Origin: Chthoniobacterales bacterium
Lineage (GTDB): Bacteria; Verrucomicrobiota; Verrucomicrobiia; Chthoniobacterales; UBA10450
Direction of reading: 5' to 3'
Length of the DNA stretch: 44,544 bases
Assembly: GCA_025934755.1 (NCBI GenBank)
Contig: JAICWQ010000005.1
Location: 1 to 44,544 of the forward strand
This document shows positions 8,090 to 15,375 of the stretch, in pieces; the stretch's first letter is position 1; every line of letters begins with the position of its first letter. The position numbers and the translations under genes were made by a program. The notes beneath the pieces are model-generated. The model saw only the letters and a list, made by a program, of their open reading frames with translations, ran no database searches and was not told the DNA's origin.

Positions 8090-9552
8090 GGCCCGGGAAC
8101 CTGCCAGCACACGAACTGGCCCCGCGTTAGTTCCACCGCCACAGTGGGATAAAGCTCCTTCACCAGCGGAAAGTCACCTGTCGTAGAGACGCCAATCAGC
8201 GGAGGCCTGGGCGGATTCGAACGAATCTGGTCGCGAGTCAGCTTGGTTATGTGATACCTGGCGTTGCCGTGAAAGAGATAAAACGAATCCCAGAGTAAAT
8301 CGTTTCCAGGCTCAATCGCCTTGATCAGAATCGTTTTCGCGCTGGCCTGCTGGAGCTCGCCCAGTTTTGCTGCGACAGCTTTCTCGTCCGCGACATCGCG
8401 TCTTCTTTTCACCAGATGAATGTTGGCATGAACGAAACCCGCGGTCAGTAAGACGACCAGGGCCACAATCGCGACAGTGCGAACGGGCGCGGGCCTCCTC
8501 AAAAAGCGATAAAGGACAAACGCCAGCAAAAAACAGAGCGAGGGGACGACCGGGATCGCATAACGAATGTGGCGAAAATTCGAAACAATCGCCAGCACGA
8601 GGAAGGCGAAAGCGACAAACGCGATTTCGATCACTTGACGCGACGGCCGTATCTTTCTTGAAAACAAAACCACGACGAGGGCGATCAATGAGAGAAAGCC
8701 ACAAAGACCGCCGGGATGCAGACTCATCGACTTTAGAATTTCAAGATAGGGTCGCCGGCCCAACTCAGTCGGGCCAAGCCAGACAACAACTTCCTGGTGA
8801 AACTCCGCCCGTAGCGGCATTTCATATTTAATCAGCTGCAACAATGGCCAGATCGACATCAGCCCAATCGACAGTATCAGGCCCGGAACAAGCCAAACCA
8901 GTCCGCGCCGGAGATTCGCGCGCTCGTCCTTGTTCGTTAGCCGAAAGATAAGAATGAGAACCCAAATCAAAAACGGGACCGGCATTTTCTGCAAACTGCC
9001 AAGCCAGCACGCGATGGCGACGGCCAGCCACCAGATTGGCTTTTTTCGGGCCAGCTCCGCAAATGCGATTGCCAAAAGCGTGAAAAACGCGAGGCCGATG
9101 TCGAGTAGGCCGCGAGCAGCTTCGGTCGAAAAAAGGGGAGACGAAATCAAGATCGCGACCGCGAGTGGCGCCAACCACGGCTCATCCGGCGTGATCAAAA
9201 ATACAAGCCAGCCAAGAACACCAGCGGTGAGAACGCCATAAAGCAGAGGCCAAATCCGGACAGCGACAGCATGATTTTTAAATCGGGGAAGGGTCAGGCT
9301 GGTCAGCCAGTATTGAAGCGGCGGTTTCTCGAACGAATGATCGAAATTGTAATGAACAACCCCGCGCTCACCCGTGATCAACATTTCGCGGCTGCGCTCC
9401 GCGGTGAGCAATTCGTCCGTGCTCCACATTGTCCCGTAAGGCATTTCCAATCCGAGCCAGACGGCAAAAATAAAGATAATGAGCGCGGTGACTACAGTCG
9501 CGCGGACGCGTTGGCGGTCGGAATCAGCGGTGGCGGCGGGATTGGCATCCAT
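8086..9552 (-). CDS. ArnT/PMT-like GT-C membrane glycosyltransferase
   Basis: Integral membrane protein, 488 aa, of the GT39/GT83 (PMT/ArnT) type. After a first membrane helix (VVTALIIFIFAVWLGLEM) comes the acidic motif STDELLTAERS in the first extracytoplasmic loop, which in this class holds the catalytic Asp. About ten more hydrophobic segments follow, then a C-terminal periplasmic domain of about 120 residues (HANIHLVKRRRDVADEKAVA onward). GT-C enzymes of this class use polyprenyl-phosphate sugars as donors, so the DPM1-like enzyme at 18477-19184 is a plausible donor source. It is coupled to the downstream GT4 gene by ATGA and divergent from the SDR gene. Confidence 0.85.
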   Translation of the reverse strand: MDANPAATADSDRQRVRATVVTALIIFIFAVWLGLEMPYGTMWSTDELLTAERSREMLITGERGVVHYNFDHSFEKPPLQYWLTSLTLPRFKNHAVAVRIWPLLYGVLTAGVLGWLVFLITPDEPWLAPLAVAILISSPLFSTEAARGLLDIGLAFFTLLAIAFAELARKKPIWWLAVAIACWLGSLQKMPVPFLIWVLILIFRLTNKDERANLRRGLVWLVPGLILSIGLMSIWPLLQLIKYEMPLRAEFHQEVVVWLGPTELGRRPYLEILKSMSLHPGGLCGFLSLIALVVVLFSRKIRPSRQVIEIAFVAFAFLVLAIVSNFRHIRYAIPVVPSLCFLLAFVLYRFLRRPAPVRTVAIVALVVLLTAGFVHANIHLVKRRRDVADEKAVAAKLGELQQASAKTILIKAIEPGNDLLWDSFYLFHGNARYHITKLTRDQIRSNPPRPPLIGVSTTGDFPLVKELYPTVAVELTRGQFVCWQVPGP

Positions 9553-9610
9553 GGCGAAAACAATTCGTGCAACTGACCCTATGGAACTTTAATCTGCGAG
9601 TGAAAACAAA

Positions 9611-10414
9611 ATGAAAAGGCTTTTCCTGACTGGTGCCAGTTCCGGCATCGGGCTGGCCATTGCGAAAGCGCTGAACGCGCGCGGGGACGAAGTTTGGGGA
9701 ACGTCCCGGGACCCTGGTCGTGTCCCCCAACTACCGCGTCTTCACCCTGTGCGACTCGATTTGTCCGATCCCAATTCAATCGACCAATCGTTCAAGACCG
9801 CATTGTCCGAGGCGGGACATTTCGACGTGGTAATTAACAATGCGGGCAGCGGTCATTTTGGCGCCGCGGAACACCTGTCGGAAGCGGAGATTCAGAGCCA
9901 ATTTCAAATTTTGGTGTTCGGCCAGCTTCAATTGATGCGCCTGGCGATGGCCGAGATGCGTGAGCGAGGGCACGGACTAATTATCAACGTCACCTCCCTG
10001 GCGTCATCGCTGCCGGTTCCGTTCATGGCGGCTTACAACGCAGCCAAAGCTGCCCTGGCGGCCTACACCATGTCGCTCCAACTCGAACTGCCGGATTCGA
10101 ATGTGCGCATCGTCGATCTTCAGCCGGCGGATATTTCAACTGGATTCAATGACGCCGTTCCGAAAAATGTCGATCATGACGCGCGCTACCAGGAGCAGGT
10201 GGCGAAAACGTGGTCCGCGGTGGAGCGCAATATGAAGAATGCGCCGCCGCCGGAGCTCGTCGCGAAACATGCGCTTCGATTGATCGATTCAACGAACCCG
10301 CCACCCCGGATCATCGTCGGTGACGCTTTTCAATCCAAAGTTGCGCCGCTCATTTTTCGTTTTCTGCCGCAGCGGATTCGGGTTTGGGGTCTGAAGATGT
10401 ATTACGGGATTTGA
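9611..10414 (+). CDS. Short-chain dehydrogenase/reductase (possible ketosphinganine or ketoceramide reductase)
   Basis: Classical SDR of 267 aa. The NAD(P)-binding motif TGASSGIG is at residues 8-15, NNAG near 78-81, the catalytic Ser in NVTSLASSL and Tyr/Lys in YNAAK. The Arg in 'TSRDP' after beta-2 hints at NADPH. The C-terminal tail (SKVAPLIFRFLPQRIRVWGL) is amphipathic and could touch membranes, as in KDSR-like enzymes. The substrate is not defined by sequence. Lying between glycosyltransferases and near the serine palmitoyltransferase candidate, it is a candidate for the reduction step of sphingoid base synthesis, but a general oxidoreductase role is equally possible. Its last 65 bp overlap the convergent GT2 gene. 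Confidence 0.85.
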   Translation: MKRLFLTGASSGIGLAIAKALNARGDEVWGTSRDPGRVPQLPRLHPVRLDLSDPNSIDQSFKTALSEAGHFDVVINNAGSGHFGAAEHLSEAEIQSQFQILVFGQLQLMRLAMAEMRERGHGLIINVTSLASSLPVPFMAAYNAAKAALAAYTMSLQLELPDSNVRIVDLQPADISTGFNDAVPKNVDHDARYQEQVAKTWSAVERNMKNAPPPELVAKHALRLIDSTNPPPRIIVGDAFQSKVAPLIFRFLPQRIRVWGLKMYYGI

Positions 10415-11360
10415 TTCCGGCCCGATTCGGCAAAAAGGAACGGATCCAGACCCGAATCACCGGCAAGGAAAGAATCCGCCGGGAAAAGAATGCGGTCCAA
10501 CTGTCGCGAAAGTAATTTATCACTTCGGTATTGCTTCGAACCGTGCCGTTCGGTACGTCGCACAGCGCCATCGTACCCTTTTGGGCTCGAGCGGCGCGCA
10601 TCATCGCCGACCCGGGCACGACAAACTTTTTGACGCCACCTCGATCCAGGCAGCCACTAATCCAGATATCGTCCATGTAGAATGCGCTTTTCGGGGCGCC
10701 AGTATAATCCCACAACGTGGAATCGAAGAACCGCGGCTGAACCAGATAGCTTGCAGTGCCGGTAACAACCGCGACTGCTTTCGGCTCGCGAATCTGATTG
10801 GCGCGAATAATTTTCGGCAGAAACCAGACAAGGCTATGCGGTATCAATGCGCCACGGAAACAAAGGGCGGCGTCTGGAAGTTGAGCATGGTAATGCAGAT
10901 ATGTTTCCAACGCATCGCTCGGATAGATGCGGTCGTCATCAACAACCATAATCAACGTATCGCCACGACCGGCCGCCAACTCCTCCTGAATAACTGGAAT
11001 GAACTTGGTTGCCGGTCCCCAGTCCTGCTGGCAGCGCAAAATGCGGACACGCTGAATTTTCTCGAGATAACCCGGCACAACATATTCCTTTTGCTGACGA
11101 TTCGAAAACGCAGGGACGACAACGACGATTTCGTCTGGGGGGCGCGTCTGTTCCAGCAGACAACGCAGAGTGGGTTCGAGGTTGTCAATCCGATCCGGCA
11201 GCGTTGAAAGACAAACGATGACGCGACCTGGGCGCGTTGAGGAGGAATTGGATAACTGCCGCCGAATGAATCGTGCTTGCTGCCGCCCAAAAAGTAGCGA
11301 GTAGACAATCTCGGCTGTCCCACTCACCATTTCCTCCGATTTTCGTATGAACCGGCCCAT
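10350..11360 (-). CDS. GT2-like glycosyltransferase
   Basis: About 336 aa. The N-terminal half has GT-A features: VIVCLSTLPDRIDNLEPTLR, QTRPPDEIVVVVP and the DXD-like metal site MVVDDDRIYP. A later acidic stretch FYMDDIWISGCLDRGG resembles the ED/DD catalytic base region. No membrane helices are evident, so it is probably cytoplasmic. The start is uncertain: ATG 11360 is the longest, but a GGAGG lies before codons 11-12 (ATG 11330 or GTG 11327). The divergent cytidylyltransferase starts 25 bp away at 11386. The 3' end overlaps the SDR gene by 65 bp, which is unusually long for a convergent pair. Confidence 0.8.
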   Translation of the reverse strand: MGRFIRKSEEMVSGTAEIVYSLLFGRQQARFIRRQLSNSSSTRPGRVIVCLSTLPDRIDNLEPTLRCLLEQTRPPDEIVVVVPAFSNRQQKEYVVPGYLEKIQRVRILRCQQDWGPATKFIPVIQEELAAGRGDTLIMVVDDDRIYPSDALETYLHYHAQLPDAALCFRGALIPHSLVWFLPKIIRANQIREPKAVAVVTGTASYLVQPRFFDSTLWDYTGAPKSAFYMDDIWISGCLDRGGVKKFVVPGSAMMRAARAQKGTMALCDVPNGTVRSNTEVINYFRDSWTAFFSRRILSLPVIRVWIRSFLPNRAGIKSRNTSSDPKPESAAAENEK

Positions 11361-11385
11361 GACCTCTCGGAACTATACCGAAAAT

Positions 11386-12150
11386 ATGAAAAAGCCGATT
11401 TCCGATGCGGTCGTTCTTATGGCTGGATCCGGTTCGCGGCTCGCCGCAGGCGGCCACGTTTTGCCGAAGCCGCTGATTCAAATCGCAGGCCGCGCGGTTT
11501 TTTCCTACCTGATCGACGCTCTGCAACGAGCTGGGATCGAAACGGTCCACGTCGTCACCGGTCGCAACAGCGACACGCTCTTGAAGGGACTCGATCCGTT
11601 AATTCCACACGAAATAAAACTGCACCCGATTCACAACCCCGAGTGGCAAAAACAAAATGGGATTTCAGTTTTGGCCGCGAGATCGCATGTCCCGACGCCT
11701 TTTTTTTTGACCATGGGCGACCATTTGTTCCAACCATCGATTATCGAAATTCTGCTGCGCGAAGCGATATTGACCGAATTCAATGTGGCGATCGATCGGA
11801 AATTAAATTCCATTTTCGATCTCGAAGACGCGATGAAAGTGCAAACCTCGGGCGACCGCATCGTAAAAATCGGAAAAGATTTACGTAGTTACGACGCCAT
11901 CGACACCGGTGCCTTTGTCTGCCCGCCCAGTTTTTTCGATTACCTCGAGCGCGCCAAGCGGGGCGGTGATTGCAGTCTGGCTGATGGCGTAGCCGCGATG
12001 ATCAACGACCGAAAGGTTCTCCCCATCGATATCGGGGAGGCCTGGTGGCAGGACATCGACACGCCCGAAATGTTGGCGGCAGCTAAAAAAACCCTCGGCG
12101 GATCACACCAACTTCCGATACCCGGTCCGGCCGCGCCACGAAAGAATTAA
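11386..12150 (+). CDS. CTP:L-myo-inositol-1-phosphate cytidylyltransferase (IPCT-like)
   Basis: Sugar-nucleotidyltransferase fold, about 254 aa. The nucleotide-binding loop reads LMAGSGSRLA with LPKPLIQIAG after it. Features that match the inositol-1-phosphate cytidylyltransferase family (known from di-myo-inositol phosphate makers such as Archaeoglobus and Thermotoga) rather than hexose enzymes are NPEWQKQNGISVL, FLTMGDHLF, FDLEDAMKV, SYDAIDTGAFVC and WWQDIDTPEML. The product would be CDP-inositol. ATG 11386 starts just ahead of the core; the track start at 11347 adds 13 residues. It faces two CDP-alcohol phosphotransferases and its 3' end overlaps one of them by 48 bp. Inositol 1-phosphate would come from ino1 at the left end. 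The exact substrate is inferred. Confidence 0.75.
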   Translation: MKKPISDAVVLMAGSGSRLAAGGHVLPKPLIQIAGRAVFSYLIDALQRAGIETVHVVTGRNSDTLLKGLDPLIPHEIKLHPIHNPEWQKQNGISVLAARSHVPTPFFLTMGDHLFQPSIIEILLREAILTEFNVAIDRKLNSIFDLEDAMKVQTSGDRIVKIGKDLRSYDAIDTGAFVCPPSFFDYLERAKRGGDCSLADGVAAMINDRKVLPIDIGEAWWQDIDTPEMLAAAKKTLGGSHQLPIPGPAAPRKN

Positions 12151-13281
12151 GGTTCCGACAGCGTAAAAAAACAGAAGATGCAAAACCCAACGGGCCAGTC
12201 CCGCCGCAATCGCAACCAGAAAAATAAAGAACGCCACGTCTCTTTTTGTTAATTCGAATCCCAACGAGGTCAAACGATCACCGAAAAATCGGCCGCCTGA
12301 GCGCCGCAACCGATCGTCATCCTGTGTGAAAACCACTGCCGCGGGTCCGCGGCGAAGAAGATCGAGAACGTGGTCTGGTCCTAGCCGTAAACCAATAAAC
12401 ACGCACGCCAGAACGCCTTCGCTTAGAAAGGCCCACTGGCCAGCGGAGCCCTGATGAGGACTGCGGAACAGACCAAACCCGAGCCCGATCGAAAATAGCA
12501 AGAGTGCGATCAAATCTCCAATCGCATCGATACCGGGCCCTTTCTCAGAATCCAAATATTTCGCGCGCGCGATTTCCCCGTCGCAGCCATCGAGAATGCT
12601 GTGGACGTTAAACAGGAGGGCGCCGACAACGAATCCGAAATAGCTACCGCGGATGAGGAACAGAAAACCGATCACCGGAAAAGCGGTGATCAAGATTGTC
12701 CAGAAGTTTGGCGTAATCGGCGTTTTAACAAGGAACTGACTGACCGCCCGGGAAATCGGACGATTCAGATAACGCGATACGAAACCGTCTCGCGATTTGC
12801 CACTTCCCCGGAGGAGCCAACGTTCCGCGGATGGAATTTCCCTGGAATTGACAAGGTATTGCCAGCCATCACTGTCAAAATGAACGGGCGAAACTTCAAT
12901 CTGTTGCCAAAGTTTCGTCCAAACAGCCGACTCATCGCCAAGCCCCGGATCGAACTCGAGCGAAATCGCCTCGCGCAGTAATTGCTCGACCCCGGTCCGT
13001 TTCACCAATAAGCGGGTATTAAGCAAACGCTGGCTCGCCCCTACGCTGATACCCTCGACAAACTGGCAGCGGGTCAATCGCGGATGATCAGGTTGCCAGC
13101 GTTCGGCGACCGCGATCCCCGGTTGCCAGAAAATCACAATCTCGATTTTGCGCTGGCTTGAAATCGAACGAGCGAATTCATCCATTGCCAGGGTCAGACG
13201 ATCGAGCTGGCGCAGCCCGGCGACTTCCCAATTGGCCGATTCGTCTGCCAGAATAATGACACGATCGAAACTCGGGATCAT
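12103..13281 (-). CDS. CDP-alcohol phosphotransferase with degenerate nucleotidyltransferase-like N-terminus (DIPPS/IPC-synthase-like)
   Basis: 392 aa. The C-terminal half is a membrane CDP-alcohol phosphotransferase with the full signature D-GC-DG-EI-AR-x8-G-PGI-D-AIG-D (about residues 230-255). The junction SRDGFVSRYLNRPISRAV and ITPN resembles bifunctional IPCT/DIPPS enzymes, which join a cytidylyltransferase to a CDP-inositol-using phosphotransferase. Here the first ~170 residues keep the look of a nucleotidyltransferase (RVIILAD at the front) but lack the GxGxR loop, so that domain is likely inactive and the separate gene at 11386 would supply CDP-inositol. The acceptor may be ceramide, diacylglycerol or inositol phosphate. 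ATG 13281 overlaps the GNAT stop by 4 bp. Confidence 0.82.
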   Translation of the reverse strand: MIPSFDRVIILADESANWEVAGLRQLDRLTLAMDEFARSISSQRKIEIVIFWQPGIAVAERWQPDHPRLTRCQFVEGISVGASQRLLNTRLLVKRTGVEQLLREAISLEFDPGLGDESAVWTKLWQQIEVSPVHFDSDGWQYLVNSREIPSAERWLLRGSGKSRDGFVSRYLNRPISRAVSQFLVKTPITPNFWTILITAFPVIGFLFLIRGSYFGFVVGALLFNVHSILDGCDGEIARAKYLDSEKGPGIDAIGDLIALLLFSIGLGFGLFRSPHQGSAGQWAFLSEGVLACVFIGLRLGPDHVLDLLRRGPAAVVFTQDDDRLRRSGGRFFGDRLTSLGFELTKRDVAFFIFLVAIAAGLARWVLHLLFFYAVGTLILSWRGRTGYRKLV

Positions 13282-14408
13282 GAATGAATTGGCCGGCGAT
13301 AAATCCGATAGGTCTTGTAACGCTTCGCGCCCATCGCTTCGATGAAGCGATTCACCATCACGTTGTCCTCCAGCGTCATGCTGAGTTCACCGGTAAATCC
13401 GAGTGAAAAAGCCTTATCCATTAACCGGAGGACAAGCATCTCGGCGATGCCGGCTCGGCGATAATCTTTAACCACGCCGAGCGCAATCAGCCGCCCGGTC
13501 CGGGCCTTCTTGAGATGATAAAGCAATTTCAGCAACCCAATTGGCAAACCAAATGTGGTTAGGCGACCATTTATCTTCCGCAAAGCCACGTTGACATCCG
13601 GCACACCAATTACGAACCCAATCGGGCGGTCGCCAACTTCCGCGATGAGAGTCGCGTCCGGCACGATCAATGGCTTGAGTTCGTGTGCCATGTGTTCGGC
13701 TTCGGCTTCGGTGAATGGGACGAATCCCCAATTTTTTTCCCAAGCCTGGTTGTAAACGTCCCGGATCCGCTGCCCCTCGGCGGCAATCTGCTTCAGATCG
13801 ATCGAACGGATCGTGACTTTCTCCTTGCGCGCGCGCGCTTCCGCGATTTTTCGCAGCCGCGCCGCTGGCTCGGGGTATTCCGAGAACCACCAGGCATACC
13901 AGTCTTTCGCTTTGGAAAATCCGCAGCCTTCAATCAAAGGCCCGTAATACGGCGGATTGTGCGAGGTTAATAGGGTTGGTGGATACTGGAATCCGTCGAT
14001 CAGGAGACCACAGACATAGTTGGTGGAATAATCGATTGGGCCCAGCACCTCGTTTCGGCCTTTTTCCCGAAGCCAGCCGCTGGCTGCTTGAAATAAAGCC
14101 TCGGCCACGTCGTGATCATCGATCGATTCGAACAAACCAAAGCAACCGACATTCGTTTCGTGAAGCGCGTTATAATTCGGGTCGTCGCTGGCCATGATCC
14201 GGCCGACAATTTTCCCATCCCGTCTGGCGAGAAATAATGCAGCGTCGCCGTGGCCATAAAACGGATGCTTCTCTCGATTGAGAAAGCCTTTCCGCTCGAG
14301 GATCAACGGCGGCACCCAGGCCGGATCGTTCCGATAAATTTGCCATTGAAATTTTATGAACGCATTGCGGTCGGCGGCCGAGTCGACCTGTGAAACTTGA
14401 ACAGACAT
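13278..14408 (-). CDS. GNAT-fold N-acyltransferase, candidate bacterial ceramide synthase
   Basis: 376 aa from ATG 14408, which shares one base with the upstream stop (TAATG) and so is preferred over the track start that adds 67 residues. The N-terminal part has FIKFQWQIYRNDPAWVPPLI and HPFYGHGDAALFLARRDGK, typical of a large bacterial GNAT family; the middle has EVLGPIDYSTNYVCGLLIDG; the C-terminal GNAT core has LGVVKDYRRAGIAEMLVLR and MTLEDNVMVNRFIEAMGAKR. The bacterial ceramide synthase described in Caulobacter is also a GNAT-fold protein, and position beside an alpha-oxoamine synthase and ceramide-modifying enzymes makes that role likely. Family is firm; function is inferred from context. 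Confidence 0.72.
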   Translation of the reverse strand: MSVQVSQVDSAADRNAFIKFQWQIYRNDPAWVPPLILERKGFLNREKHPFYGHGDAALFLARRDGKIVGRIMASDDPNYNALHETNVGCFGLFESIDDHDVAEALFQAASGWLREKGRNEVLGPIDYSTNYVCGLLIDGFQYPPTLLTSHNPPYYGPLIEGCGFSKAKDWYAWWFSEYPEPAARLRKIAEARARKEKVTIRSIDLKQIAAEGQRIRDVYNQAWEKNWGFVPFTEAEAEHMAHELKPLIVPDATLIAEVGDRPIGFVIGVPDVNVALRKINGRLTTFGLPIGLLKLLYHLKKARTGRLIALGVVKDYRRAGIAEMLVLRLMDKAFSLGFTGELSMTLEDNVMVNRFIEAMGAKRYKTYRIYRRPIHS

Positions 14409-15352
14409 TAACTGACTGCAGTGGCCGCTTTCGGCTGGATGATGTCTTCGACTAACGACTGCGACATATTCTCCTGGCGGACAATCAGAAAGAGAAGCAG
14501 CAGATTTAGAACGCTGACTTCGAGCCAGAAAAACAACGACGGCCGATCGATGATCAGGAAAAGGAAAAGAAAGAACATCCGGGTATTTGTCATCAACAAT
14601 CCCCACCACCGCAACATTGGCCGCGCATTTTCCCGATAATGCCGACGCAAATCCGCTGGCACCTCCGCCGGAAATTCATGTTCGGCGACGTCACGCAAAC
14701 GACGCAGCCGTGGCGAGAGGACCTCCTGTTGCCAGGTAAAGTTGATGTAAAGGGCAAGCAGGAACTTCTGCCACGGATCCGTTAGCCAACGCAAAGTCCT
14801 GAACTCACACCGCAAGGCGGCAGACGAATCCCAATCCGCGCGAGAGCGACCCTTAACAAAAAACAAATAGGCGTTTCGAAAGTAATCCGCGGACGCCCCC
14901 TGGGCAGCGTGACTAAGTCCAGCGGCGAGGACGAGGACGGCAATAGACGGTGATGCACCTTCGGCCAGGCAACGCAATCCGAGATGCACATAGATGCTCA
15001 GGAAAATCAGATGATCGAATAGACTATCGATCACTCTCCCGGTTCGGCTTTTTCGATTTAGCAACCGAGCGAGCTGGCCGTCCGCATTATCGAGCAAATT
15101 GGCAAAAACATGAAGGACCATCCCGATAATGTTGATGCGCAAGTCCCGATAGAAATACAAATGGCCGGCGAATATCCCGCAAATCCCGCCGAACACAGTT
15201 ACCGTGACCGGCGTCAGTTTTAGTCGGGCACAGAACCGGGCTAACTGAAACGCAACCCGGCGATAGAATAATAGGTCGAGAACCCCCTCAACGTCACGGG
15301 CCTTGTAAGTGTCCTCCAAGGCAGAAGTTGTCAATTGAAGCTGCTCGGACAT
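14408..15352 (-). CDS. CDP-alcohol phosphatidyltransferase family protein, Bacteroidetes inositol-lipid type
   Basis: 314 aa from ATG 15352, 23 bp after the upstream stop; the track ORF adds 43 residues that overlap the upstream gene. It carries the complete catalytic signature D-NA-DG-QL-AR-x8-G-RVI-D-SLF-D (about residues 90-115) and about six membrane segments. The N-terminal pattern ALEDTYKARDVEGVLDLLFYRR resembles, from memory, the CDP-alcohol phosphotransferases of Bacteroidetes inositol-lipid clusters. It would join an alcohol to a CDP-activated partner: either CDP-inositol plus ceramide, or CDP-diacylglycerol plus inositol phosphate. Having two phosphotransferases in one operon suggests two head-group steps. 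TAATG couples it to the GNAT gene. Confidence 0.85.
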   Translation of the reverse strand: MSEQLQLTTSALEDTYKARDVEGVLDLLFYRRVAFQLARFCARLKLTPVTVTVFGGICGIFAGHLYFYRDLRINIIGMVLHVFANLLDNADGQLARLLNRKSRTGRVIDSLFDHLIFLSIYVHLGLRCLAEGASPSIAVLVLAAGLSHAAQGASADYFRNAYLFFVKGRSRADWDSSAALRCEFRTLRWLTDPWQKFLLALYINFTWQQEVLSPRLRRLRDVAEHEFPAEVPADLRRHYRENARPMLRWWGLLMTNTRMFFLFLFLIIDRPSLFFWLEVSVLNLLLLFLIVRQENMSQSLVEDIIQPKAATAVS

Positions 15353-15375
15353 TCGAAAAGCCGCCGCCAGTCGCC

